Assembly: GCA_017999675.1 (NCBI GenBank)
Contig: JAGNLL010000002.1
Location: 157,649 to 221,648 of the forward strand
DNA: 64,000 nt
Direction: 5' to 3'
DNA from: Rickettsiales bacterium
GTDB lineage: Bacteria > Pseudomonadota > Alphaproteobacteria > Rickettsiales > UBA1997
Made by a program: the position numbers and the translations under genes. The notes beneath the pieces were generated by a model. That model was not told the DNA's origin, made no database searches, and saw only the letters and a program-made list of their open reading frames with translations. Positions 35,753-43,920 of the stretch are shown here, one piece after another. Each line of letters starts with the position of its first letter. Positions within the stretch are counted from its first letter, which is position 1.

Positions 35753-37501
35753 GTGAAATTCTTCAAATTCATTCTGAAGTGGGGATTTTTTTTCTCAATC
35801 TGGATCGCGATTTTCGCCACTTTAGCGCTGTTTTACTACTTTAAAGATTTGCCAAGTTTAAGCGATTTAGAAGCGCAAAATGGCAAACAAATTGTGCAAA
35901 TTAATTACGCAAATGAGGCGCGAATTACCAATCGCGGCGAAATTTACAGCAGCGAAGTTAGTTATTACGAATTGCCGCAACACTTGATTAACGCGGTTGT
36001 GGCCACCGAAGATCGCAGATTTTTTAATCACCACGGCGTTGATTTATTTGGCATTTTGCGCGCTTCTTACGTCAATCACAGCGCGGGTAGAATTGTGCAG
36101 GGCGGCAGCACAATTACGCAGCAACTGGCTAAACTACTTTTTTTAGACCCCGAGCGCACTGTTAAAAGAAAGATTCAAGAGATCCTTCTGGCTGTTCAGC
36201 TGGAGCGCAATTTTACCAAAGAGCAAATTTTAACTTTTTATCTAAACCGCGCTTATTTTGGCTCGGGCAGCTACGGCGTTGGCAATGCGGCAAAGCATTA
36301 TTTTGGCAAAGATGTTTCGCGTTTGAGCCTTAACGAAGCCGCGCTGCTCGCAGGTGTGCTTAAAGCGCCGTCAAAACTTTCACCAAAAAATAATCGCGAA
36401 CTTGCCGAAGATCGCGCCAGTATTGTGATTAAAAATATGATTGATGCGGGGTTTTTAGATCAGAAAAGTTTGAAGCAGCTCGACCAAGATCCGTCCTACA
36501 AAATAGACCATTCGCAGAAACTTTATTTTGCCGATTTTGTTTTTGATTCGGTGGGCGATTTTTTGCCGGAAAGCGCTAGTTCAGAAAATTTGCTAAAAAT
36601 TACCAGCACGCTGGATGAGGAAATTCAAGAAAAGTTAGAAAATATTTCAGACAAATTTGTTGAAAAAAATTCTAAAAAATTAGGCAAATCACAAATTGCC
36701 GTGGTGGTGATGAATAAGGGTGGTGCGGTGCTTGCAATGTCGGGTGGTACTGATTACCAGCAAAGTCAATTTAACCGCGCTGTCACCGCAAAAAGACAGG
36801 CGGGGTCAGCTTTTAAAACATTTGTCTATTTGGCGGCTTTTGAAAGTGGCATGAATGTTGACGATGTGCTTGAAGACAAAAAAACCAATGTTGGCACGTG
36901 GCTGCCAGAAAATTATGAGAATCGCTATTTGGGCGAGGTGACGCTGCGTCAGGCTTTTGCTAATTCGCTAAATTCAATTGCGGTGCAATTGGGGCGTAAA
37001 GCTGGCGGTGGTGCGGTTGCAGAGATGGCGAGTGCTTGTGGTATTGTTTCGAAAATTGACAAAAATGACCCCACAATTGCGCTTGGCACAACTGAAGTGA
37101 GCTTGCTTGAGCTTACGGGGGCTTACGCCACAATTGCAAATGATGGCGCGCCGGTAATTCCTTACGCAATTTTAGAGGTTAAAAATGCGGCGGATGAAAG
37201 TTTGTACAAGCGTGAATCTTCTGGTTTTGACGCGGTTATTTCGGCTGAGTCGCAGCAAAAAATAAAAGAAGTTCTACGCGCCGTTGTTGAGGAAGGCACT
37301 GGCAAAAACGCTAATGTGGCAAAAAATATTTACGGCAAAACCGGCACCAGCCAAAACTTTCGCGATGCTTGGTTTGTGGGCTTTAGCGACGATTACGTGA
37401 TTGGAGTTTGGATTGGAAATGACGACAATTCAGCCACAAATAAAATTACTGGCGGATCTTTGCCGGCCATTTTGTTTGCTGAAGTGATTGAAAATATTTG
37501 A
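35753..37501 (+). CDS. Bifunctional penicillin-binding protein, PBP1a family
   Basis: 582 residues starting at GTG (35753). A single N-terminal membrane anchor is followed by the glycosyltransferase domain (ATEDRRFFNHHGVDLFGILRA, GGSTITQQLAKLLFL, RKIQEILLAVQLER, FYLNRAYFGSGSYGV) and a transpeptidase domain with SxxK in AGSAFKTFVYLA and KTGTSQNFRDAW. It polymerises and crosslinks peptidoglycan. It is shorter than E. coli PBP1a (850), lacking the ODD and outer-loop insertions, and resembles the compact PBP1 of alphaproteobacteria. Confidence 0.92.
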   Translation: MKFFKFILKWGFFFSIWIAIFATLALFYYFKDLPSLSDLEAQNGKQIVQINYANEARITNRGEIYSSEVSYYELPQHLINAVVATEDRRFFNHHGVDLFGILRASYVNHSAGRIVQGGSTITQQLAKLLFLDPERTVKRKIQEILLAVQLERNFTKEQILTFYLNRAYFGSGSYGVGNAAKHYFGKDVSRLSLNEAALLAGVLKAPSKLSPKNNRELAEDRASIVIKNMIDAGFLDQKSLKQLDQDPSYKIDHSQKLYFADFVFDSVGDFLPESASSENLLKITSTLDEEIQEKLENISDKFVEKNSKKLGKSQIAVVVMNKGGAVLAMSGGTDYQQSQFNRAVTAKRQAGSAFKTFVYLAAFESGMNVDDVLEDKKTNVGTWLPENYENRYLGEVTLRQAFANSLNSIAVQLGRKAGGGAVAEMASACGIVSKIDKNDPTIALGTTEVSLLELTGAYATIANDGAPVIPYAILEVKNAADESLYKRESSGFDAVISAESQQKIKEVLRAVVEEGTGKNANVAKNIYGKTGTSQNFRDAWFVGFSDDYVIGVWIGNDDNSATNKITGGSLPAILFAEVIENI

Positions 37502-37530
37502 GAAAAAGAAGGGGAGGAGATTTTTCAAAA

Positions 37531-37607
37531 TGGTAGGCCTGGGTGGACTTGAACCACCGACCTCGCACTTATCAGGCGCGCACTCTAACCAACTGAGCTA
37601 CAGACCC
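37531..37607 (-). tRNA. tRNA-Ile (anticodon GAT)
   Basis: On the minus strand: GGGTCTGTAGCTCAGTTGGT, anticodon loop CCTGATAAG (GAT), GGTTCAAGTCC and an encoded CCA. In many bacteria this tRNA lies in the rRNA operon; here it stands alone, as in bacteria with split rRNA genes. Confidence 0.97.
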
Positions 37608-37621
37608 ATTTTGAAATTTTT

Positions 37622-37654
37622 TTTCTAGCAGGTTTTGGAAGGCGCGGCAACTTA
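37622..37654 (-). promoter_or_regulatory. tRNA-Ile promoter with TTGCCGCGC element
   Basis: On the minus strand TTGCCG (37645-37650) and TAGAAA (37622-37627) are separated by 17 bases and lie 15 bases before the tRNA, a credible sigma-70-type promoter. The 13-base TAAGTTGCCGCGC block is identical upstream of tRNA-Ser. Confidence 0.55.
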
Positions 37655-37700
37655 GGAGGGCTTTGAGAAAAGTCAAATATTCGTTTGGACAATTAGCATT

Positions 37701-37802
37701 AGGTCCCCGAGCAAAGGACGAAGTCCGTCGTCGAGGGGCCCGAAGCGAGATCTTGTGTTCCGACCCCTCGACGACGGACTTCGTCCTTTGCTCGGGGACC
37801 TA
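37701..37802. repeat. Palindromic repeat family B, copy 1
   Basis: A near-perfect inverted repeat with arms of about 43 bases (AGGTCCCCGAGCAAAGGACG ... its complement) around a short centre near TTGTGTTCC. Each arm contains a nested small hairpin, GGAC-GAA-GTCC. It lies between tRNA-Ile and the end of nadK; a second copy is at 42522. Confidence 0.88.
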
Positions 37803-37836
37803 TAAAGAATAGGTGTCTGTAAGAAAAATAAAAAAA

Positions 37837-38622
37837 TTAATTAGTAAATTGCTCACGAATAATTCTTTCTTCAAGCGAGTGATTTGGGTCGAAGAGAATT
37901 TTAAATTGCACGTTGCGCTCTTCAAAAATTATCACTTCTTTCACATTTTTAACCTCTTTCGAATCAGCTGTAGCGCTAACTGGGCGTGATTCAAAATTTA
38001 AAACCTCGAGTCTGATTTTACTGTTTGCAGGCAGCAAAGCGCCACTCCAATTGCGTGGTCTAAATGGGCTAATTGGGGTGAGGGCTAAAATTTCTGAGCC
38101 AAATGGAATAATTGGTCCTCCGGCTGAAAGGTTGTAGGCGGTGCTTCCGGCTGGGGTTGCAACTAAAATTCCGTCAGCGGCAAGGCAACTGATTCTTTCG
38201 CGACCGTTAATTTCAATTTTTATTTTTGCTGCTTGGCTTGATTGACGAAGAAGTGCTACTTCATTGATTGCGATGTGGCTGTGAGTTTGATTGTTGGCAT
38301 CAACTACCTCCATTCTTAAAGGATAAAGCGTTGATTCTTGGGCTTTTGCGAGAGTTTCTAAAAAATTTTCTTCATTTGGTGAATTCATCAAAAATCCTAC
38401 GGTGCCACAATTAACGCCGTAAATTGGCATTTTTCCGGCGTATTCGTGAAGTAAGTGAAGCATTAAACCATCACCGCCGATTGCTACAACAAGGTCAATT
38501 TCGGTGACGTTTTTTTGATCGCTGGTGAGGTCAATGAAGCCATATTTTGCAACGAGCGCGTCTTTTTTAGCGATGGCTGCAAGATTTTTTTTAGCGGCGA
38601 TTACGGCGATTCTTTTAGTCAT
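37837..38622 (-). CDS. nadK: NAD kinase
   Basis: 261 residues with the NAD-kinase motifs VVAIGGDGLMLHLLHEY, YGVNCGTVGFLMN, INEVALLR and ADGILVATPAGSTAYNLSAGGPI. It makes NADP from NAD and ATP. It lies 23 bases downstream of the rRNA methyltransferase gene on the same strand. Confidence 0.96.
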   Translation of the reverse strand: MTKRIAVIAAKKNLAAIAKKDALVAKYGFIDLTSDQKNVTEIDLVVAIGGDGLMLHLLHEYAGKMPIYGVNCGTVGFLMNSPNEENFLETLAKAQESTLYPLRMEVVDANNQTHSHIAINEVALLRQSSQAAKIKIEINGRERISCLAADGILVATPAGSTAYNLSAGGPIIPFGSEILALTPISPFRPRNWSGALLPANSKIRLEVLNFESRPVSATADSKEVKNVKEVIIFEERNVQFKILFDPNHSLEERIIREQFTN

Positions 38623-38645
38623 TTTTTTTATGTTTTGTTTTCGAA

Positions 38646-39494
38646 CTAGCGTGACAACTCATAAAGCGCAATCGCAGCGGCAACTGACGCGTTTAAGCTT
38701 TCAACTTCTTGGTCAATTTCAATGCGAGTTAGTAGATCGCAATTTTTTTTAACAAGGTCGCGAATGCCGTCTCCTTCTGATCCAACAACTAGAGCGATGT
38801 TTTTGTATTCTTTAATTTTGGCAATTGGAACGGTTCCTTCTCCCGCCAAACCAACACACCAATAGCCAATTTTTTTAAGCTTTTCAAATAGGTTGCTGAA
38901 ATTGGTTACCACAAACAAATCAGCCATTTCAATGGTTCCAGCCGATGATTTTACAATTGTGGCATTTTCTTTTGGAGAATTGTGTTCGCAAAAAATAATG
39001 CGAGTGACGCCAAAACTAAGGGCGCTTCGAATAATTGCGCCAATATTGTGAGGGTCAGAAATTTGGTCGAGGAGAATTAAAGTTGGCAGCTTCTCGTCTT
39101 TTTGGGTAATTTTTTCTAGCTCAGCCAAAAGATCATTTTGTGTTTTAGTTGGCAGGCGCGAGCAGCGCACGGCAAGGCCTTGATGCACTTGGTTTTTACC
39201 AAATAATGCTTCAATTTTTTCGTTGTCGGTAATTTTAACGAAAGATGAAAGGTGCGCGAGAGAATTTTTTTGTAAGAATTTTTCCAACTCAGAAATTGAA
39301 TTTTGAGTGGCTAAAATTTCAAAAATTTTACGACGTTTTTTTTGTAGAATTGTGAAGGTGGGGTGCTTGCCGCAGAGCCACAGCTCTGAGTCTGGAAGGC
39401 GAGGGGCTTGTGATGAAAAGCCGCCTCGCGCATTGTTTGTTGGTCTATTTTTTTGTATTTTTTGATTTTGAGTCTTTCTGTTTTTTTGATGCAT
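38646..39494 (-). CDS. rlmB: TrmH/SpoU-family rRNA 2'-O-methyltransferase (RlmB-like)
   Basis: From the Met at 39494 (MHQKNRKTQNQK) the product is 282 residues. LWLCGKHPTFTILQKKRRKIFEIL is the substrate-binding domain; the SPOUT core shows LLDQISDPHNIGAIIRSALSFGVTRII, NATIVKSSAGTIEMADL, LVVGSEGDGIRDLVKKNCD and IDQEVESLNASVAAAIALYEL. RlmB methylates 23S G2251. The first 50 codons overlap the Lys/Glu tail of the upstream parvulin gene in another frame, so the exact start is uncertain; the long frame upstream to 39599 is only the complement frame of that tail. Confidence 0.88.
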   Translation of the reverse strand: MHQKNRKTQNQKIQKNRPTNNARGGFSSQAPRLPDSELWLCGKHPTFTILQKKRRKIFEILATQNSISELEKFLQKNSLAHLSSFVKITDNEKIEALFGKNQVHQGLAVRCSRLPTKTQNDLLAELEKITQKDEKLPTLILLDQISDPHNIGAIIRSALSFGVTRIIFCEHNSPKENATIVKSSAGTIEMADLFVVTNFSNLFEKLKKIGYWCVGLAGEGTVPIAKIKEYKNIALVVGSEGDGIRDLVKKNCDLLTRIEIDQEVESLNASVAAAIALYELSR

Positions 39495-40566
39495 CTTTTT
39501 TGGTTTTTGTAGATTTTTCTTCAGTCTTTTCTTTTGTTTTTTCTTCAGCTTTTTCCTCAACTTTCTCTTCGGTTTTTTCTTCAGCTGCAACTTCTTCAAC
39601 AGCTTCTGGAGCCGCTACGGCATTAGCCTTTTCATCAACTGCTGCTTCTGGTGCGGCGCTTTCTGGAGCTTTTGGTTCTTGCAATTTGATTAAAATTTTA
39701 ATCTTAGCGTCTTTGGTAATTTTTGAGTTAATTTCGTTTAAAGCTTCTTGCGAAAGTTGCTCACGAATATTTTCTTTTACCGCGTCAAAATCTAGGGCTT
39801 TAGCTTCGCGAACGTCAGACATTTTAATTAAATGCCAGCCGAATTTAGTTTGAATTGGCTGAGAAACTTGATCCTTTTTTAAGGTGACAAGCACGTCAGA
39901 AATTTCTTTAAACATGTTGCCTTCAACAATGAATCCAAGGTTGCCGCCATTGGCTGCGCTTTCTTGGTCAATTGAATATTTTTTAGCTAAATCGGCAAAT
40001 TTTGGTGCTTTTTTAGCACTTAATTCTTTGGCAATTTTGTTAGCTTCTTCTTTGGTTTTGGTGACGATGTGGGCAAGTGAATATTCTTTTTTGCCTTCAA
40101 GTTCGGCGCTTAGTTCAGCGTATTTTTCTCTAACTTTTTCGTCGCTGACTTTTTCTTTTAATACAGAATTTACATAAGCTTGACGGATCATTCTGTCTTT
40201 TGCTTGAGCGATTTGAATTTTTAACTCAGCGCTTTTTGCAGCTTTTGATTTTGCAGCTTCTTTTGTTAATTCGCGGTCTAGGTAAATTTCTTTAGCTAAA
40301 ATTTCGATTACTTCTTTTGGCAAAGATGAAGCATCTGGAACCTTTGTTTCAGATGCTTGGCCGCCAAAATTTTGGCCATCAAAAACGCTGCGAAGTTTAG
40401 AATCGATTTCAGATTTGTAGATTTTTTGATTGTTAACTGTGGCAACAACTACGTCAGATTTTCCTTTAAAAAGGTAAGCTGAAATACCAAAAAGCGCCGC
40501 AGCTACAACGGCTACAACGGCAAAAATTTTGACAAAATTTTTCTTTCTAGAGTGATGACGTTTCAT
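39445..40566 (-). CDS. Membrane-anchored parvulin-type peptidylprolyl isomerase (Rickettsia Plp-like)
   Basis: 373 residues: one N-terminal membrane helix (FVKIFAVVAVVAAALFGISAYLF), a SurA-N-like region (VATVNNQKIYKSEIDSKL), a parvulin domain about 155-250 (KEYSLAHIVTKTKEEANKIAKEL...FADLAKKYSIDQESAANGGNLGF...FGWHLIKMSDVRE) and a 90-residue low-complexity tail of Ala/Glu/Lys. It folds or escorts exported proteins in the periplasm. The charged tail is encoded by DNA that also encodes the N-terminus of the next gene. It overlaps the upstream HAD gene by 4 bases. Confidence 0.87.
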   Translation of the reverse strand: MKRHHSRKKNFVKIFAVVAVVAAALFGISAYLFKGKSDVVVATVNNQKIYKSEIDSKLRSVFDGQNFGGQASETKVPDASSLPKEVIEILAKEIYLDRELTKEAAKSKAAKSAELKIQIAQAKDRMIRQAYVNSVLKEKVSDEKVREKYAELSAELEGKKEYSLAHIVTKTKEEANKIAKELSAKKAPKFADLAKKYSIDQESAANGGNLGFIVEGNMFKEISDVLVTLKKDQVSQPIQTKFGWHLIKMSDVREAKALDFDAVKENIREQLSQEALNEINSKITKDAKIKILIKLQEPKAPESAAPEAAVDEKANAVAAPEAVEEVAAEEKTEEKVEEKAEEKTKEKTEEKSTKTKKDASKKQKDSKSKNTKK

Positions 40567-41432
40567 ATTTTTAAACTGGAAATTACAAAGTTAGGAAAAA
40601 GTTGGTGCTGCTTGCAAAAGTTTTCGAGCTTGGTGTGGTCTGCGTTCTGGCGGTAGTTGATGCCAAGGATGTTTGAAAGAATGCCACCAGTAATTAAAAG
40701 GCTGTCGATTTTGAAGTCATTTGCACCTTTAATGTCGGTTTCCATTCCGTCGCCAATCATTAGCATTTCGTCATTTTTAGGATCGTTAAAAATTTCGCAA
40801 ACGATTTTATAAACTGATGAAAAAGGTTTTCCGTAGTAAACTACTTTACCGCCCAAGGCTTTGTATTCTTTGGCAAGCGCCCCTGCGCAAATCATTTCGC
40901 GGCCGTCTTGTTTAACCACGATCATGTCGGGATTAACGCAAATTAAAGTTAAGTTATTTGCTTTTGCGGCGAGAGCTTGTGGCATTTTTTCAGCTAAAAC
41001 TGAATTGTCTCCGTCAAAGCCAGTAGTGATTGCAAAGTGTGCTTGCGCGGCGTCATCAACTCTCGTGTAGTTTAGGCCATCGAGCAAATCGATGTCTTTT
41101 TTAGGGCCAATGTAGAAATAATTTTTGCCAAAATCTTTAAAGTCGGCTTCTTGATTTTTTTGCAAATCGCGAAATGCCGCCTCCCCCGACGACATTATAA
41201 AATCGTAAAGATTTGAAGTGACGCCAAATTTTTCAAGCATTGCCGCAACTTTGCTGGCGCGTCTAGGCGCGTTGGAAAGAAAGCAGATTTTTTTGCCTTG
41301 GTTGCGTAGGTAAGTGATTGCTTCAATGGCGCCTGGGTAAGCGGTGGTGCCGTCGTGAACTACGCCCCAAACGTCAAAAATAAAGTAATTGTAGTGGTTG
41401 GAAATTTCTTCGATGGAGTTGATAAATTTCAT
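40563..41432 (-). CDS. HAD-superfamily IIA phosphatase (TIGR01459-like)
   Basis: 289 residues, a NagD-like phosphatase. Motif I is FDVWGVVHDGTTAYPGAIEAI, motif II is FLSNAPRRASKVAAML, and motif IV is MIGDGMETDIKGANDFKIDSLLITGG. The HAD-IIA subclass common in alphaproteobacteria as TIGR01459 matches in length and motif spelling. The substrate is unknown, possibly a nucleotide or sugar phosphate. Confidence 0.85.
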   Translation of the reverse strand: MKFINSIEEISNHYNYFIFDVWGVVHDGTTAYPGAIEAITYLRNQGKKICFLSNAPRRASKVAAMLEKFGVTSNLYDFIMSSGEAAFRDLQKNQEADFKDFGKNYFYIGPKKDIDLLDGLNYTRVDDAAQAHFAITTGFDGDNSVLAEKMPQALAAKANNLTLICVNPDMIVVKQDGREMICAGALAKEYKALGGKVVYYGKPFSSVYKIVCEIFNDPKNDEMLMIGDGMETDIKGANDFKIDSLLITGGILSNILGINYRQNADHTKLENFCKQHQLFPNFVISSLKI

Positions 41433-41438
41433 TTTAAA

Positions 41439-42491
41439 CTAGCCTTCAATCATTGATTTTGTTGCCTTCAACACGCCGTCGAAAGAGCCTCTTTTATATT
41501 TCATTTTTACTACGTCGCCGAGTCTAATTTTTTCGGCTTGTTTTTCGTCATCAAGCACAACCCAAGCAGATTTTGGGTCGATTAAGTTTGAAACCGAGCC
41601 AGCACCAATAATGCGGTGTTCAACTTCGCTTTCGTTGGTAATGGCATTTTCAATTTCATATTGGCCTGTCACTTCAAATTTATCGTCTTGTTTAAGGCCG
41701 TCGTTAGAGCCGAGAGAAATTTTGAAAATAACTTTTTTGTCCAAAGTGCGTTTTTCTAAAATGTAGCCTTTTTTGGCGAGGGCGTTTTTGAGGTCGATTG
41801 AAATATTGCTTACAGCATCTTCCCCAGCCTTACGCACCAAGCCATCGTCGCGATCTGCCCCTTTTACTTGTTTGCCACCAATTTGTAGTCCGCCAAGATT
41901 TAAGCCACCGTCTTGCTGCACATTTTCTGAGCGTGTTTTGCGGCCAGAAAATTCAATTGCTTGTACAACTGTAAGTGACGGCAATTCGTAAATTTTTAAA
42001 TTTCCAGCAACGTCTGAGCTGTAGGTATATTTTGGTGGAATTGAAATAACCTGACCGTTTTTTGGATTAATAAAAGTGCTGCCGCTCGAATATTTGCTGT
42101 TGAAAGCGGCGTTAGAAATTGAGCCAGAAATGGCGTATTCAGCAATTTTTGGGCCTTTGTAAGATCCGGTTTTGTTCATTTCGGCAAGAGCGATTTCTTT
42201 TTGTAACTTAGCGCCGGCTTTGCGATCAACTAGCTCAGCGAGACGATTTTGCGCCAAAATATTTTCAACATTATTGGCGATTGAATTGCCTAGTTGGGTT
42301 TGAGTGGCAATTTGGTTTTCATTTTCATCGAAGGCAAAAACTACGATTTTTGGCGGCTTGTTTTCGAGGTTTTCTTTTGTTGGCATGAACTCAGTTTTGG
42401 TGAGAAACTGTTTTTGATATTGGTCGAAGTTTTTGATTGTGGTTGAGCAAGAGGCGGTGAGAAGAATCAGGGCTAGGTGCTTTAGTTTCAT
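41439..42491 (-). CDS. CsgG/FlgT-like lipoprotein with C-terminal SH3-like domain
   Basis: I use the Met at 42491 (MKLKHLALILLTASC), a lipoprotein signal with the lipobox LTASC; the in-frame extension upstream to 42662 is repeat sequence. Of the 350 residues, about 40-240 resemble the CsgG/LpoB/FlgO fold (KIVVFAFDENENQIATQTQLGNSIANNVENILAQ...LAEYAISGSI-like segments), and 265-340 resemble the FlgT C-terminal SH3-like domain (FKISLGSNDGLKQDDKFEVTG...GSVSNLIDPKSAWVVL...IRLGDVV). It is predicted to sit on the outer membrane, and it ends an operon of two LPP20-like lipoproteins and one tiny lipoprotein. The match is by pattern; no flagellar gene is nearby. Confidence 0.65.
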   Translation of the reverse strand: MKLKHLALILLTASCSTTIKNFDQYQKQFLTKTEFMPTKENLENKPPKIVVFAFDENENQIATQTQLGNSIANNVENILAQNRLAELVDRKAGAKLQKEIALAEMNKTGSYKGPKIAEYAISGSISNAAFNSKYSSGSTFINPKNGQVISIPPKYTYSSDVAGNLKIYELPSLTVVQAIEFSGRKTRSENVQQDGGLNLGGLQIGGKQVKGADRDDGLVRKAGEDAVSNISIDLKNALAKKGYILEKRTLDKKVIFKISLGSNDGLKQDDKFEVTGQYEIENAITNESEVEHRIIGAGSVSNLIDPKSAWVVLDDEKQAEKIRLGDVVKMKYKRGSFDGVLKATKSMIEG

Positions 42492-42521
42492 TGTTTGAGG
42501 TGCGTTGTTTTTAAAATGACC

Positions 42522-42640
42522 GATCTCGCTTCGGGCCCCTCGACGACGGCCTTTCAGGCCTTTGCTCGGGGACTTACTGAGTTTATAGGTCCCCGAGCAA
42601 AGGCCTGAAAGGCCGTCGTCGAGGGGCCCGAAGCGAGATC
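42522..42640. repeat. Palindromic repeat family B, copy 2
   Basis: Inverted arms starting GATCTCGCTTCGGGCCCCTC and ending with its complement. Compared with the copy at 37701, the nested hairpin is GGCC-TGAAA-GGCC in place of GGAC-GAA-GTCC, so both sides of the small stem have changed together. It lies just upstream of the CsgG-like gene, in its leader. Confidence 0.88.
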
Positions 42641-42645
42641 TAAAT

Positions 42646-43617
42646 TCAGTCAGTAATTCCAATAATTTTCAGAATTCCGTCGGCAGAAATTTTTTCAGCA
42701 AGTGTCGAAAGTGCCGCTGCTTCAGATTCTTTTTCGCTAATGCTAGAGCTTCCCGTCACTTCAATTTCGTTGCTTGCCACAACTTTTCCTTCGGCAATAT
42801 TTTCGAAATCAATTTGTAATTTGGTTAAAAAAGCTTCGTAAATTTTATTGGATCTGCTGCTTGATCTAACGCGGATTACAACTTGGTTGGCGTTAGACTC
42901 GTCGCGGCTTGGCGACACTTTTAGTTTTTCTTTATTAAGCGCGCTGCGAATAATTTTGGCGATTTGTTGGGGAGAATTTATTTCAAAATAAAACTCAACT
43001 TTGTCGGAAAGTTTTTCGAGTTGATTCGAAAAATCAGCAAGGCGATTTAGTTTTGATTTTAAATCAATATTTTCTCCAGAGCCTGCAACGATGCGGCTTT
43101 TAAGCTCAAGTTCTTTACCTAAATCTAAAATTTTTAACAAAGAATTGCGGCGTTGAATGGTGTTTTTGCCGGCAGAATTTTTGTCTAAATCAGAAATTTT
43201 CTTTTCTACAAATTCGATGCGCTCTCTTTGCTCACGCAAAAAAGAATCGCGTGGAATTTCAACTTCGGTAAAAATTTGCACACCAACTTTTTGGCTGCGC
43301 GAAACTTTAAAACCAGTGAAGCTGATCTTTTCGATATTTTGGCGCACTTTTTGGCGCATTTCTTCATTAACACCCGATCTGTCTTCTTCGCGAGTTAGGG
43401 TTGATTCGGCAGAAAGGCTAACCATCAAGCGCGAGGCGGCATCGGCCAAAGCGTATTTTGTGGATTCTTCAAGAGTGTGACCCACAGAAATTCCGTAAAG
43501 ATTTTCGGCATTATTTTGTTTTGGTGTGACGTACCAAGAAGGTGTTTCGCTGCTGCTTTGGGTGTTTGAAGCGCAAGAGGCGAGGGCGAGAAGCGCTAAA
43601 ATTAAAAACTTATTCAT
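42646..43617 (-). CDS. LPP20-like lipoprotein
   Basis: From the Met at 43617 (MNKFLILALLALASC) the product is 323 residues with a lipobox LASC. The segment PSWYVTPKQNNAENLYGISVGHTLEESTKYALADAASRLMVSLSAE matches the LPP20/FlgT-N pattern, and a long charged middle (REQRERIEFVEKKISDLDK) suggests a coiled coil. Its start overlaps the stop of the 54-residue lipoprotein by a few bases. It is predicted to act at the outer membrane with the CsgG-like protein downstream. Confidence 0.65.
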   Translation of the reverse strand: MNKFLILALLALASCASNTQSSSETPSWYVTPKQNNAENLYGISVGHTLEESTKYALADAASRLMVSLSAESTLTREEDRSGVNEEMRQKVRQNIEKISFTGFKVSRSQKVGVQIFTEVEIPRDSFLREQRERIEFVEKKISDLDKNSAGKNTIQRRNSLLKILDLGKELELKSRIVAGSGENIDLKSKLNRLADFSNQLEKLSDKVEFYFEINSPQQIAKIIRSALNKEKLKVSPSRDESNANQVVIRVRSSSRSNKIYEAFLTKLQIDFENIAEGKVVASNEIEVTGSSSISEKESEAAALSTLAEKISADGILKIIGITD

Positions 43618-43774
43618 CGAGCTCTTGCAGATTTTTTTGTGCGTTGCTGTCGCTGGCATTGATGCGAGATGAAGCGGCGCTGGCTTTAGCGGATTTTTCT
43701 AATTCTTTTTGGGCGAAAGATTGGCAAGAGGTGAGAAGAACTAGGGTGAGAATTGTTAGGAGTTTTTTGGTCAT
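43610..43774 (-). CDS. Small 54-residue lipoprotein in the LPP20/CsgG-like operon
   Basis: A short gene that a length cutoff would miss. On the minus strand ATG at 43774 opens MTKKLLTILTLVLLTSC, a clear signal with the lipobox LTSC, followed by QSFAQKELEKSAKASAASSR and an Asn/Asp/Glu-rich end, stop at 43610. The stop overlaps the start of the following LPP20-like gene, so the two are translationally coupled. After processing only about 38 residues remain. Function is unknown; perhaps an accessory to the neighbouring lipoproteins. Confidence 0.7.
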   Translation of the reverse strand: MTKKLLTILTLVLLTSCQSFAQKELEKSAKASAASSRINASDSNAQKNLQELDE

Positions 43775-43805
43775 TGGTTGGTTTTGTTGTTAGTTGGATT
43801 GTTTG

Positions 43806-43910
43806 GAATAACCACCCCAACCCCTCCTTCAAAAGGAGGGGCTTTAGTTCAGCACTCGGAGGTGAGCACTCCCCTCCTTTTGAAGGAGGGGTTGGGGGTG
43901 GTTATTCGCA
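43806..43910. repeat. Palindromic repeat family A, copy 2
   Basis: The arms GAATAACCACCCCAACCCCT and complement are separated by a degenerate centre with AGCACTCGGAGGTGAGCACT. It lies between the first LPP20-like gene and the small lipoprotein gene, inside the operon, so the transcript would fold strongly there. Confidence 0.87.
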
Positions 43911-43920
43911 AGATCGATTT

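Noticed and set aside
38646..39599. RlmB starting at 39599 with a very basic 35-residue leader
   Set aside because: That part is an alternative frame of the parvulin's Lys/Glu tail and has no support; a shorter start is likelier.
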